Assembly (NCBI GenBank): GCA_032622095.1
Contig: CP136061.1
Span: forward strand, 212,688,373-212,752,372
Length of the DNA: 64,000 bases
Reading direction: 5' to 3'
From: Siphonodentalium dalli
Taxonomy: Eukaryota > Mollusca > Scaphopoda > Gadilida > Siphonodentaliidae
Part shown: piece after piece, positions 34,401 to 39,484 of the stretch
Layout of the letters: each line of letters begins with the position of its first letter
Numbering within the stretch: the stretch's first letter is position 1
The notes under the pieces: generated by a model
The model's input: the letters and a program-made list of their open reading frames with translations, nothing else
Told to the model about the DNA's origin: nothing
Database searches by the model: none
Made by a program: the position numbers and the translations under genes

Positions 34401-35270
34401 TGATTTTATTTACATGTATGCCATCGTTTGGCCATATATGGCAGATTTTGGTGCAGAAAAAAAATACGACGCAATTGTAACCAGTTACTGGGTTACAAAT
34501 ATCGCGCGCATCACTCTATTATCATACGGAAAATGACAATATTCCGTGATTTATGGAAGTTCTCAAAGTATAAAATCGTGGTACATGTAGTTAAGACGTG
34601 CTTCTATTCCACGAATGTATATGTGAGGCGCAAGGTGAATATTTTTCGCCAGGGGCACAGGGGCTCACATGCTCCATGGGTTTCTCTGTTCGTAGGTATG
34701 TTCGGTGTTGTTGATTTGATTTGTTGTGGTGGTATTTTTGTGATTTGGCAACGCTAACATGGTCAGTGTTGGACAAATTGTGTTTCTAAATTACTGGTTA
34801 CATTTACATGCATGCCATCTTTTGGCGGCGGCACGTTGATGATATACTCTTACGGAGGATCATCAAAATAATGCCAATAACTGCATCATTGATATCGCGC
34901 GCATCAATCAGGACAGTTACCTGGGATGTGTTCCAGTTTCTTCAGTGTTGTTTAAATTTTCAACTTGCTTCGACAATTCAATATTGTTCAGTCTTTAATT
35001 GCAATATTTGAGTTGACAAATATGGGTACCATGATGGGCCGGTTCGTTGGTTTGTTTGCTCCCGTCATTTTCCACTGAACACTGATGCGTGTCGGTTCAT
35101 TGGAAACGAAAGCGATCGGCGTTCGCATAAGATTTCACATTTGTAATCCAAAATGAACGGAGTTTCCAGATTCCCGAAACCGAGTAATGTGTTTATTATA
35201 TTCTCTTCTCGAATATAGGCTCATGCTGACCAAATTAAAGCAGGATGGACGTGGTGGTAGGATGGATTAA
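1787..35270 (+). CDS. SLC22-family transporter (MFS), nine exons, N-terminal exon missing
   Basis: Gene-level entry; the coding exons are listed separately. Joined, they give 493 residues; SLC22 proteins are usually about 540-560, so roughly 50 N-terminal residues (cytosolic start, TM1) lie outside the window. Family hallmarks in order: a large extracellular loop 1 with conserved cysteines and N-glycosylation sequons, MFS motif A (GNAADWIGRK) after TM2, PESPRWLL in the central cytosolic loop, DRIGRK after TM8, AELFPTAVRN near TM10, and LPET plus LPHTVQES at the C-terminus. These proteins sit in the plasma membrane and move small organic ions. In TM11 the CARIGG stretch has Arg where cation transporters (OCT1-3) have Asp, as in OAT and OCTN members, so an anionic or zwitterionic substrate is inferred. 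Introns range from 0.7 to 12.8 kb and are filled with mobile DNA. AATAAA overlaps the stop codon (35270-35275). Substrate and precise subfamily cannot be set from the sequence alone. Confidence 0.9.
2007..2439. other. Intronic DNA, nothing recognised
   Basis: Start of the 3.2-kb intron after exon A. Short overlapping open frames on both strands show no family motifs or codon pattern. Confidence 0.4.
2440..2750 (-). repeat. Interspersed repeat, copy 1 (inverted relative to 40981-42110)
   Basis: GGACATGGCTCATTCGA, AAACGCTCTTTATTGCTAC and ATTACTTCAATGCGTCTTTT all recur in inverted order at 40981-42110. Copy 1 lacks the 814-bp GC-tipped insertion of the second copy and so shows the empty site. 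It abuts a TTAA element at 2751. Confidence 0.7.
2751..3253. mobile_element. TTAA-flanked MITE, family B, copy 1
   Basis: Bounded by TTAA on both sides, starting TTAAAGGCACG and ending in the inverted form (CCGCCAAGGCC...CCTTTAA). About 500 bp with no coding capacity. It shares GCGTAAACAGCATGTTATC, ACGCTCTTTATG and TTTGTTTACATAACAAT with the other family B copies. Confidence 0.75.
3254..3568. other. Intronic DNA between two family B MITEs
   Basis: An open frame covers part of it, but it overlaps the MITE edge and shows no domain. Nothing else is supported. Confidence 0.4.
3569..4067. mobile_element. TTAA-flanked MITE, family B, copy 2
   Basis: Same orientation as copy 1: TTAAAGGCACGTGAGGCC at the left and CCGTACCTTTAA at the right, with TTAA at each boundary. 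About 499 bp. It is very close to the pair at 26394-27392, so amplification is recent. Non-coding. Confidence 0.8.
4430..4494. repeat. (GA)n microsatellite
   Basis: About 60 bp of nearly pure GA dinucleotides within an intron. It produces spurious Ser-Leu or Glu-Arg open frames on the two strands. The flanks 4068-4429 and 4495-4688 hold nothing recognisable. Confidence 0.97.
4689..4960. repeat. Palindromic foldback element
   Basis: Inverted arms: TCTGCTTAGAATCGCCTCAT near 4800 pairs with ATGAGGCGATTCTCAGCAGA near 4878. An outer pair (ACGCACATTAT near 4695 and ATAATGTGCGCAT near 4935) extends it. About 270 bp, non-coding, within the intron before exon B. Confidence 0.7.
5238..5341 (+). CDS. 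SLC22 exon B: TM2 and MFS motif A
   Basis: Acceptor CTTTCAG, donor TG|GTGAGT, 104 bp, phase 0 in and phase 2 out. It encodes FNLVCDDKLKTSQATMVFMS and then TM2 ending GNAADW. With the next exon it forms the MFS signature GxxxDxxGRK between TM2 and TM3. To my recollection a 104-bp exon at this position is usual in SLC22 genes, which supports the splice sites. Confidence 0.93.
5400..5995. repeat. Degenerate ~145-bp repeat family, intronic copies
   Basis: Phrases such as TCGTGTGGTTTAAAGACG, CCACCAAATTGGTACATATT and the poly-G run at 5673 correspond to the monomers at 57.9-59.8 kb. Here three or four decayed units fill the intron between exons B and C. Non-coding. Confidence 0.6.
6073..6227 (+). 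CDS. SLC22 exon C: TM3-TM4
   Basis: Acceptor TTTTACAACAG, donor CTTG|GTAAGG, 155 bp, entering in phase 2 and leaving in phase 1. It starts IGRKTALFIGLFLNFVSGMA and continues through AFAPNYTSYAIIRFFNGASN to FVLG. The GRK of motif A and the two following membrane segments are intact. The length matches the 155-bp exon I recall at this point in vertebrate SLC22 genes. Confidence 0.93.
6334..6674. mobile_element. Family B MITE, decayed copy
   Basis: The right end CATACCCACCGCGAAGGCC...GTGCCTTTAA with terminal TTAA (6671-6674) matches family B. The inside shares GCGTAAATAGTATGTTAT and GTTTACATAACA. The left boundary (TTAA at 6334) is uncertain and the copy is shorter than the others. Confidence 0.55.
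6675..7431. other. Intronic DNA, nothing recognised
   Basis: AT-rich sequence between a family B relic and the foldback element. I see no splice-bounded open frame or repeat signature. Confidence 0.4.
7432..8625. mobile_element. hAT-type foldback element with 8-bp target duplication
   Basis: Element 7440-8617 is flanked by perfect direct repeats ATACCAGT at 7432-7439 and 8618-8625. Termini are CACAGGTATT and AATACCTGTG. The arms are inverted copies over several hundred bp (for example CCCGAAACGTCCGTCCAATG on the left, its complement on the right, and CTCAACATACATCGAGTTTA likewise), with a short spacer near 7960-8100. An 8-bp duplication with CA..TG ends is typical of hAT elements. No transposase frame, so it is non-autonomous. 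Confidence 0.88.
8703..8790. repeat. Half-arm of the tandem-hairpin repeat
   Basis: AACCACAGCAGAATTATG and TTTTCAGGATTTAA match one arm of the hairpins at 23738-24221. The complementary arm is absent, so this copy cannot fold the same way. It lies about 130 bp upstream of exon D. Confidence 0.7.
8924..9092 (+). CDS. SLC22 exon D: TM5-TM6
   Basis: Acceptor GACTTTCAG, 169 bp, phase 1 in and phase 2 out. It encodes MEIVAPSKRYMAGIIIEYFS through the RDWQ turn to VFWW. The donor is GTTGGT, a weaker site. A GTATTC donor four bases further on would break the frame with the next exon, whereas 9092 gives the continuous reading WWLIPESPRWLL. The cytosolic loop (PSKR) and two membrane helices are complete. 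Confidence 0.92.
9093..12039. other. Intron between exons D and E: repeats but no gene
   Basis: Contains a short inverted repeat (GCGCTGTGGTCGTTG near 9210, CAACGGCCACAGCGC near 9272) and a segment at 9590-9660 whose inverted copy lies at 12950-13015. A motif TAACACCACTGA recurs four times at about 10190-10760. The open frames at 10457-11927 carry no domain I recognise. Confidence 0.5.
12040..12430. repeat. Degenerate ~145-bp repeat family, intronic copies
   Basis: AAATCGGCGAAAAAAATG, TTTAAACCACACGTGAG and a CCCTGACTCCGATGGCGTC stretch correspond to the monomers at 57.9-59.8 kb. Two or three units are present, ending about 220 bp before exon E. Confidence 0.6.
12650..12871 (+). CDS. SLC22 exon E: central cytosolic loop and start of TM7
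   Basis: Acceptor CTAACTTTAG, donor ACTG|GTGAGT, phase 2 in and out. It encodes LIPESPRWLLRVGRQREAEA, then an acidic stretch (FDDETLEETPQ) and the start of TM7 (MRTLVIFFNW). PESPRWLL is the classic SLC22 signature at the start of the large loop between TM6 and TM7. It follows a 3.6-kb intron and precedes a 12.8-kb intron. Confidence 0.93.
13229..13629. mobile_element. Nested-palindrome TTAA MITE (piggyBac-like), copy 1
   Basis: TTAA-bounded, with 14-bp inverted ends CCCTTTACCCAACA and TGTTGGGTAAAGGG. Inside are two hairpins of about 66 bp. Each has 26-bp arms (core TGCATTCTCTTATATATGCG) and an inner GACC-ATA-GGTC stem. The second hairpin is the reverse complement of the first, and they are separated by an AT-rich spacer of about 85 bp. 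A unique arm (GACAGACCGAAGATATTTTA) lies on one side only. Non-coding. TTAA duplication and CCC-start ends are features of piggyBac elements. Confidence 0.88.
14040..16831 (-). repeat. 3' LTR, split by a nested transposon
   Basis: 14040-14590 and 16262-16831 together align with the right LTR (18951-20062). Shared landmarks include GACTATATTGTTGTTCTGTC, AAGGTAGCTACCTTG and CACGCTATTTATAGC. The intervening 1.67 kb is a separate element. Confidence 0.9.
14591..16261. mobile_element. G-tipped TIR DNA transposon nested in the LTR
   Basis: Ends CAGGGG...TCTGGAAAAA and TTTTTTGCAGACC...CCCCTG are imperfect inverted repeats of about 45 bp, including ATATAGGG near the tip. TGCCAAG flanks both sides (14584-14590, 16262-16268), and the uninterrupted right LTR shows the empty site. 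The 7-8 bp duplication suggests hAT or a relative. No transposase frame. Short open frames over the C/G runs are spurious. Confidence 0.82.
16936..17928 (-). pseudogene. Retrotransposon Gag, C-terminal part with duplicated zinc knuckle
   Basis: 330-residue frame on the element strand. Residues about 40-180 match the Retrotrans_gag pattern of metazoan Ty3/gypsy elements, with stretches such as WSEDTKSIQLGIHMRGPAGS, RSRFEPSNQCERYRAELDTR and LPELAQDVKLLVRMAYP. The C-terminus has two CCHC-type knuckle blocks. One, CSYCFGKNHSEKDC, is a perfect CX2CX4HX4C; the other has Phe in place of the second Cys and is broken. The blocks arose from a tandem duplication of roughly 125 bp (16961-17206). The N-terminal part of Gag is in different frames (17929-18886), so this copy is disrupted and listed as a pseudogene. 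Confidence 0.82.
17925..18886 (-). pseudogene. Retrotransposon Gag, N-terminal part (frame-disrupted)
   Basis: An ATG at 18886, about 65 bp after the primer-site-like sequence, opens a 175-residue lysine- and glutamate-rich frame (MTRAKKPKTKSR...) with coiled-coil-like RLEKMIEADRMERQRMWDVE. It stops at 18359. Gag-like sequence continues in another frame to 17925 and then shifts again into the C-terminal frame at 17928. Two or more frameshifts are therefore needed, which points to a decayed copy. Confidence 0.65.
18951..20062 (-). repeat. 5' LTR
   Basis: 1112 bp, TGTAACGTGG at its inner end and GCTACA at its outer end (read on +). It carries about a dozen extra bases near the outer end (CCCTGTAGCTAT) that the other LTR lacks. 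GTGT follows. It serves as the intact reference for the nested insertion in the left LTR. Confidence 0.88.
20063..20390. other. Intronic DNA, nothing recognised
   Basis: AT-rich sequence between the retrotransposon and a truncated family B MITE. No structure seen. Confidence 0.4.
20391..20730. mobile_element. Family B MITE, divergent subfamily, right end lost
   Basis: Starts TTAAAGGCACGGGCGGCG. It is co-linear with the left part of the full divergent copy at 44351-44871 read in reverse (GCCAGGTTCTGTAACG near its end). It stops abruptly where a GC-rich hairpin begins at 20731. Confidence 0.7.
20731..20768. repeat. GC-rich perfect hairpin
   Basis: CACCCACTG...CAGTGGGTG encloses GACGCGC...GCGCGTC. 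It stands out in AT-rich DNA and marks the truncation point of the preceding MITE. It resembles a terminator or cruciform by shape only; no function is implied. Confidence 0.75.
20769..21845. other. Intronic DNA, nothing recognised
   Basis: About 1.1 kb without a convincing coding frame, repeat boundary or splice-bounded exon. Confidence 0.4.
21846..22156. repeat. Two-copy tandem duplication, about 175-bp period
   Basis: TTTCTTCCATCTAAAACATA, AATTACG, CAAGTCTC and AAATGACAGTT occur in the same order at 21846-21983 and 22020-22156. Non-coding. Confidence 0.75.
22193..22350. repeat. GC-rich foldback, about 70-bp arms
   Basis: ACAGTTATC at the left pairs with GATAACTGT at the right. Further in, TGAGACACGGGGATTTGTCG pairs with CGACAAATCCCCGTGTCTCA, and GTCACCCGAGGG with CCCGAGGGTGAC, around a GCCGCCAGG apex. 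The arms are highly complementary. It is much more GC-rich than its flanks. Confidence 0.88.
22351..23737. other. Intronic DNA, nothing recognised
   Basis: No supported gene or boundary. A weak symmetric region near 23222-23350 (GTTACCCTCGAGGGTAA, then GATTTATCGCCCG) loosely echoes the foldback at 22193. Confidence 0.35.
23738..24221. repeat. Three tandem near-perfect hairpins, period 176-177 bp
   Basis: Units start at 23738, 23915 and 24091. Each has an arm ACAGTAATG..AAAGTAATTG, then ACCACTTAACCACAGC, then GGATTTTAAAT, followed by its complement (GTGGTTAAGTGGTCAATTAC, GGGCATTACTGT). Each hairpin is about 130 bp with almost no loop. The joints (about 45 bp, ATAAGGATTTGAGG) are also conserved. 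The third unit is the most perfect. Confidence 0.92.
24222..25379. other. Intronic DNA, nothing firmly recognised
   Basis: Contains phrases of the flanking repeats and open frames at 24281-24586 and 25114-25437 with no domain. No splice-bounded exon fits the transporter phases here. Confidence 0.4.
25380..25560. mobile_element. Family B MITE fragment
   Basis: GCTTTTGTTTACATAACA, ACAATAACATACTG and GCGGTTTTTGACGG match one half of family B. The termini are not preserved. It lies just upstream of exon F. Confidence 0.6.
25623..25849 (+). CDS. SLC22 exon F: TM7-TM9
   Basis: Acceptor ATCTTAG, donor GATG|GTGAGT, phase 2 in and phase 1 out. It encodes LVVSMIYYGLSLNSGNLGGD, TM8 and the loop motif DRIGRK, then TM9 ending ILYGGD. 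The YYGLSLNSGNLGGD stretch is strongly conserved in SLC22. It is separated from exon E by a 12.8-kb intron containing an LTR retrotransposon and other elements. Confidence 0.93.
26394..26895. mobile_element. Family B MITE, copy 3, tandem with copy 4
   Basis: TTAA|AGGTACGGTTGGCC at the left, GTGCCT|TTAA at the right. The right TTAA (26892-26895) is also the left TTAA of copy 4. Inverted relative to copies 1 and 2. Nearly identical to copy 4. Confidence 0.88.
26892..27392. mobile_element. Family B MITE, copy 4
   Basis: Same orientation and almost the same sequence as copy 3, sharing a single TTAA with it and ending at TTAA 27389-27392. The two lie in the intron between exons F and G. Confidence 0.88.
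27604..27785 (+). CDS. SLC22 exon G: TM10-TM11
   Basis: Acceptor TTGTTGTAG, donor GGG|GTAAGT, phase 1 in and phase 0 out. It encodes ELEPLTITLAMIGKLGAASA, then FVYSAELFPTAVRN and TM11 with SSMCARIGGILAPYIADG. The Arg in CARIGG aligns with the TM11 charged position (Asp in OCT1-3, Arg in OAT/OCTN). The phase match with exon F shows that no exon is missing between them. Confidence 0.93.
27786..28378. other. Intronic DNA
   Basis: Mostly unassigned. The last part (about 28318-28360, CTCGAATCGAATTTGGTG) resembles one arm of the foldback at 39300-39446. Confidence 0.4.
28379..29061. mobile_element. TTAA-flanked TIR element with internal ATTCGG minisatellite
   Basis: TTAA at 28379-28382 and 29058-29061. 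Inverted ends GCCCCGGTTCCATATCCCCG and its near-complement at the right (ATCGGGAATATGGAACCGGG). The interior is a diverged array of a roughly 10-12 bp unit built on ATTCGG or ATTCGGGA, some 40 units. Open frames across it only echo the repeat. TTAA targeting suggests piggyBac-type mobilisation. Confidence 0.82.
29243..29394 (+). CDS. SLC22 exon H: TM12 and C-terminal signature
   Basis: Acceptor TCACTTCAG, donor GCAG|GTAAGT, phase 0 in and phase 2 out. It encodes GKSIGGDMGEAFPLMVFGAA, TM12, then LTLPETMNKELPHTVQES and IDLG. The LPET...LPxT pattern closes the membrane part of SLC22 transporters. Confidence 0.92.
29395..30312. other. Intronic DNA with a repeat related to 39.7-40.1 kb
   Basis: Phrases like ACCAGTTGGAAATC, AATAGGTTCAAA and AGTTGGATAATTCCAACC resemble the stretch at 39740-40140. 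No gene. Confidence 0.4.
30313..32200 (+). repeat. Triplicated ~0.5-kb unit, middle copy split by a TTAA MITE
   Basis: Copies begin near 30313, 30840 and 31733. Shared landmarks: CAATGTTGCCGTCAAG, TTATGATATTTTACATCAA, CACGTGGTTTCG, GAGTATCACG and the following GCGATCGCAAACG. The middle copy is interrupted at 31277-31677. Each unit contains a 156-bp stop-terminated frame of identical length (30602-30757, 31125-31280, 31921-32076), discussed in the findings. Confidence 0.85.
31277..31677. mobile_element. Nested-palindrome TTAA MITE, copy 2
   Basis: Opposite orientation to copy 1. TTAA 31277-31280 and 31674-31677. It inserted into the TTAA created by the stop codon region of the second ~0.5-kb unit. 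Hairpins at about 31428-31498 and 31580-31647. The left tip has a small change (CCTTTTACCC). Confidence 0.88.
32471..32557. repeat. Short minisatellite (TTCGCGGAGGTCCC-like)
   Basis: Four imperfect units of about 20 bp: TTCGCAGTAGGTCCC, TTTGCGGAGATC, TTCGCGGCGGTCCC and TTCGCGGAGGTCCCC. Non-coding. Confidence 0.7.
32640..33375 (-). pseudogene. 5'-truncated non-LTR retrotransposon: RT C-terminal fragment and tail
   Basis: The 142-residue frame 33234-32806 ends RVVISWNSLPDIAVKAPTLD, the pattern at the C-terminus of CR1/Jockey-like reverse transcriptases (RVVNxWNSLPxxVVxAPSxxxFK). Upstream in a shifted frame lies KNKASQIIGIVNRTF and MVRPIIEYCNSAWSP, the preceding thumb-region motifs, so at least one frameshift and an in-frame stop are present. 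The 3' end leads into a (ATG)n tail (about 32670-32720). No RT catalytic core or endonuclease remains. Confidence 0.82.
32672..32719. repeat. (ATC)n microsatellite at the LINE 3' end
   Basis: About 15 trinucleotide units with one interruption. It is probably the original tail of the LINE fragment on the - strand. Confidence 0.9.
33376..34080. other. Intronic DNA with a fragment of the triplicated unit
   Basis: 33836-33880 on the - strand (GAATCACGTGGTTTCGAGG, GAGTACCACGCATTCAAAG) matches the core of the ~0.5-kb unit. The rest is unassigned. Confidence 0.5.
34081..34145 (+). repeat. Probable LINE 3' tail
   Basis: TTGTTTGGCAGATAAATAAA followed by CTGATTGATTTATTGATT resembles the short tandem tails at the 3' end of Jockey/CR1-type elements. 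No RT sequence is attached. Confidence 0.45.
34145..34930. repeat. Two-copy tandem repeat, 397-bp period
   Basis: TTCCACGAATGTATATGTGA, GGCACAGGGGCTCACATGCT, TTTGATTTGTTGTGGTGGT and GTGGAAC-like flanks occur in order at 34145-34440 and 34542-34815. AAATATCGCGCGCATCA-type ends follow each. Non-coding; the open frames on the - strand are not conserved between copies. Confidence 0.85.
35219..35270 (+). CDS. SLC22 exon I: short cytosolic tail and stop
   Basis: Acceptor CGAATATAG; the first G completes the Arg codon split by exon H, giving LMLTKLKQDGRGGRMD and TAA (35268-35270). It is only 52 bp and follows a 5.8-kb intron full of repeats. The call rests on phase agreement, the good acceptor and a plausible tail. 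An AATAAA hexamer overlaps the stop. A different terminal exon cannot be fully excluded. Confidence 0.72.
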
Positions 35271-37189
35271 ATAAACAGAAATTTCACTATTGAGACTATA
35301 TATATGGGAGACAGAGTGATACATGTATATATATAGCTCGAGATAGAGAGAAAGAGAAAGAGATGGGGCTGAATGGTTATAGTTAAACAATACATGTTGC
35401 TTTTAGTTAACGTTTAACGGCATTTTGATCGCCAGGCCATACCACGACGACGATTCATTTTAGAATAGTTGCGTTAGCACTTAGAACAACTAATGGTTTT
35501 AGACAAACGAATGCACTTTTTCGAACTTATACATGTATGAGATTTTGGGCGAAATTTATTATCAATCTGATGTCATGTATACATGTCACACATTGAGATG
35601 CTGATCATCCCGAACGAAGAATCGCTATCCATGCATGCTATGTAACTTATATATTACGTGATCGTGAAGCCGACGAGACAGATGTCAAGTCTGGGTTCCT
35701 ATATTAAATCGAACACCACAAGCATAAAACATTACTTGAACCATCTATAACTCCATTTAACTCACCATTGATGAACAGTTATCCAGTACCCTCGAGTGCC
35801 TACGTAGCTACTGTATTTGTCCCGTGTGGGATACCAAATTTTTTGGTACTCTGTGTGACTGTACAGGTACTCCGCGTAGTGTCTGTCCAGGTACATGCAC
35901 ACTAATAAAATGATGGCAGATTTGTGTGTGCCGGATCGGAACGGGCATATTTGGTAATTTTGCCACTGAATAGGCGCATGTGTCACCTTCAACTATATAC
36001 GAGCACACCTTCCGACAAACATTCTGCCCAAATGAAAATAATCCAGCTTTTTACTCCAACCTGAAAAAAGTTTACAGCTCAGATTGGCGACACGCAAATT
36101 ATCATATGCGAACACTAGAATCAAGTTCAGAAGCAATACAACTATCACTCAAGCAAATAAATACCCCGTGCCCATAATGAAGTTGTGGGCCTTACCGGCA
36201 GCCTCGAACAACACGTATAATTGACTATTTAATAAGCAGAAAGGCGCTACACAATCCCCAGATAAAATGGTGATGCTAGATTATTTCTTATTTTTCGATG
36301 ACCTCTTAATTGAATGGGAGAAAGACCAAAATGTGTACCTTCAAGGGAACAAATCGGATCATCATATTATTTCAGTTTCAAGATATCAAGACTGGTCATG
36401 GTTAAGTCCCTGTTATAATGTAGATAAAATATCGATGTAGTAAAACAATCTTAGCTGAAGTCAGATTTAAACATTCTTATTCCTTTCATGAAAATGAAAA
36501 TGGCAGCAAGACGTGCTCCACTAGAAAACGAATAGTCCTCGACATAGTACGACTTGATGCTAGATGCGGTACCATACGCTTTACGGAAACAAGAGAATGA
36601 ATAAAGAGAATATGGCATTAAACAGATTCGTGTCAAAGATGTCCTATTCTTTTGGACACTCTAAAACTACTACGTGTACGTTTTCTGCGCTAATTGAGAC
36701 CTTTCCCAAAAAAATACATTACGGATAGGATATATTGTCCTACTAAGGTGGACACAATCACAACTTACATACGATGGCTAATTGGTGAGACGTCATAATT
36801 ATGCCCCTCTTTATATTATTTAATTATTCAGTCACATTATCTGATGGAAAAAGTAATGTGTGTCTCGTTCAGATTTCATGTCCTTATCTGTTATACACCA
36901 AGCGGATAATGTTAGAGCGTCCCCAAGCAGGATCAGTGGCACACCGTTGACACATCTGCACATAATTAAACTGCGAGGGATATATTTCGTCTCAGATAAG
37001 AACCCCCGCGCGTAAAGATCAAATGTTTGGCCGTCTACTGGCAGGATATTGTCCTTATCCGTAATCGTAATCGTGATTTTGCGAAAGGTCTCCAATATAA
37101 TATTATGTTAATCGGGTTGCAATTATCAAGTCAGGCACATCCATGAACTGCACATCATAGTTATATATATAATACATACGTAGTGTTTC
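35271..37189. other. Intergenic DNA downstream of the transporter
   Basis: Starts with the AATAAA hexamer overlapping the stop (35270-35275), a possible polyadenylation signal. A short GA-rich tract lies at about 35336-35365. No gene or classified repeat was recognised in the rest, though several 60-90 codon frames exist. Confidence 0.45.
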
Positions 37190-37592
37190 TTAACCCTTTA
37201 ACCAACACACCGGCCAAAACCGGCCAAATAAAGCTTCAACAGCCTAAAATATCTTCGGTCTGTCTCAATAGAACCATACAAATATGGATATCATTGGAAC
37301 CGGCTCCTTGACCACATTGTTATAGTTACAGTTATGCCCTGTGCCAATGCATTCTCTTATATATGCGAGTCGACCATAGGTCGCCTCGCATATATAAGAG
37401 AATGCATTGGCCTAAAGAAAAAAACTTTTTTTTAACACTTTTTACCATTTTTTCTTACATTCTTTGACAATTTTATAATTTTTAATGTGTTAAGCCAATG
37501 CATTCTCTTATATATGCGAGGCGACCTATGGTCGACTCGCATATATAAGAGAATGCATTGGCACAGGGCCCTTCTGTTGGGTAAAGGGTTAA
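37190..37592. mobile_element. Nested-palindrome TTAA MITE, copy 3
   Basis: TTAA 37190-37193 and 37589-37592, same orientation as copy 2. Ends CCCTTTAACCAACA and TGTTGGGTAAAGGG. Both hairpins intact (core CATTCTCTTATATATGCGAG). Immediately followed by another foldback at 37593. Confidence 0.9.
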
Positions 37593-37692
37593 TACCAAAT
37601 TTACACTACGAGTGGGATTGATGATTCACTGCATGGTCTTTAGTGAGTGCGGTAAATCATCAATTCCACGAGTGGTGTAAATTTGGTATTCA
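37593..37692. repeat. Foldback with CCACGAGTGG-type core
   Basis: AATACCAAATTTACACTACG at the left is complementary to the right arm (CGAGTGGTGTAAATTTGGTA). About 45-bp arms. The arm motif ATTCCACGAGTGGTG recurs in the foldback at 62548-62693. Confidence 0.82.
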
Positions 37693-39130
37693 GAAACACT
37701 ACGTGGGTATTATGTTTATACCATGATCCTACTGATAAGAATAATATTAGAAAGTTAGAACTTAAACCATGGAAGAAATGTGTCAACACTTCAACCATCC
37801 GTGAACCCCGCGGCAACTCAGTACATTGGTACTGTTACCCGCCGAATGGATATGAAACCTGCGGGAATTGTGAAAGTATAAAAAAGCTAATGAAATTTAT
37901 GACAAAATGTTTTGGTCACATAATATCACAGATGTCACATAATATCACAGATGTATGAAAGTATAACTAACGTTTTGTGTACGTGCCAACTTGGAACTAT
38001 AACTTGCCACGGAATGATTAGTATCGATGTTATACCTTAACACGACATTGTTGTCCCTACTGTTGGTATGTCACTTCACGGTTGAAATCGCTTGAGAAAT
38101 ATTTATACCCATAGTGTGCCTTTGTACCCACTTTTTTCACAATGACCGTAGATACGATTGTAGAGTACGTGATCATGGTATAGGTTACAAGCAACTAATT
38201 ATATAGAGTTACGCTTCTTGAATTTGTGTAGGGAAACTCGAGTCAGCATAAACAAAAAAATTGGCTGCTGAATGGTTGATTATCATTGAGGGAAATATCC
38301 CTAAGCGGGAACATAAAATCATAGCCTACGTAAATATGGCGATCATACATGTTTGGATGTCCAGGAAGAGTCTGGTGGGGTCCCGATGTTATGGAAGGGG
38401 TCTGGGTATTTTTAATGCTGCTGATTGTTGTGCAGTAAATGGGGTAGTTGTGGAAATGCAAGATTATCGTTTGAAAACAATACCGAAAAGGGCGCGTTTG
38501 ACGTCACAGACTGGTGCAGCGAATGACGTTCTAAGGGAAAATTGACCACTTGAAGTTCAAATAGGCTTAACCCATGGCCGGCGGGACTCCTAGTTAACAC
38601 TGTTGCCTATGGGCAATAATTAGGTGTTTGTAACCTAAACATTCAATTATAAAAGGTAACTGTGGATATCACCGTGTTGTGAATTCGATAAAAGAGGAGT
38701 AACCCAATATCTCACACAATATGGTTAGAATATGGTTAGAATATGGTTAGAATATGGTTAGAATATGGTTAGAATATGGTTAGAACTTGAAACATGGAAG
38801 AAATGTGTCAACACTTCAACCCCCATGCACCCGCAGCAACTCAGTACATTGGTACTTGTACCCGCCGAAGGGATATGAAACCTGAGGGAATTGTGAAAGC
38901 TTATACAAAAAGCTATTGAATTTTATGATCAAATGTTTTGGTCACATAATATCACAGACGTATGAAAGAAAAAACTAACGTTTTTATTACAGCGGCGATT
39001 AACAACTTTGTTTCACAATGACAGTTAATACGATTGTAGATCATGGTATACATTCAATTAAAAAAGGTGACTTGTGATATCACCGTGTTGTGAGTTCGAT
39101 AAAAGAGGAATAACCCAATTTATCACATAA
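37693..39130. repeat. Diverged direct duplication with a (ATATGGTTAGAAT)n array
   Basis: AGAAATGTGTCAACACTTCA, CAACTCAGTACATTGGTAC, GGTCACATAATATCACAGA and ATATCACCGTGTTGTGA occur at about 37770, 37815, 37912 and 38665, and again at 38795, 38838, 38938 and 39075. The second copy lacks about 600 bp. Copy 1 keeps a 91-residue cysteine-containing frame (37683-37958) that is broken in copy 2. Between them is a six-unit 13-bp array at about 38718-38786. Confidence 0.75.
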
Positions 39131-39299
39131 TTTGGCCATAAAAGCAGTTTCATAATTATCGGTAATAGACACGTTTAATATCAGCGCGTGCGATGACGTC
39201 GCGGCGTTCTTCAAATAACTTGCGATCGCTGTAGTTTATGATTGTTGTTTTCGATGAATATTGCGCGTTGCTTCGGGTTTATTTGATCATGTGATAAAA

Positions 39300-39446
39300 G
39301 GTATCTCAAACTCGTTCTATTTTATACGTAATTTATCAACCTCGTCCACTAAATTCTATTTGAGCCTCGGTAAACCTCGGCTCAAATCGAATTTAGTGAA
39401 CTCGGTTGATAAATTCCGTATAAAATAGAAACTCATGTGAGATCCT
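39300..39446. repeat. Foldback, about 65-bp arms
   Basis: TTCTATTTTATACG..AATTTATCAAC..CACTAAATTC..ATTTGAGCC at the left pairs with the complementary run starting GGCTCAAATCGAATTTAGTG at the right. The loop is about 12 bp. One arm recurs at 28318-28360. Confidence 0.85.
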
Positions 39447-39484
39447 CTATATCTCACACAATATGGTTACAAAATAGTGTCTTT

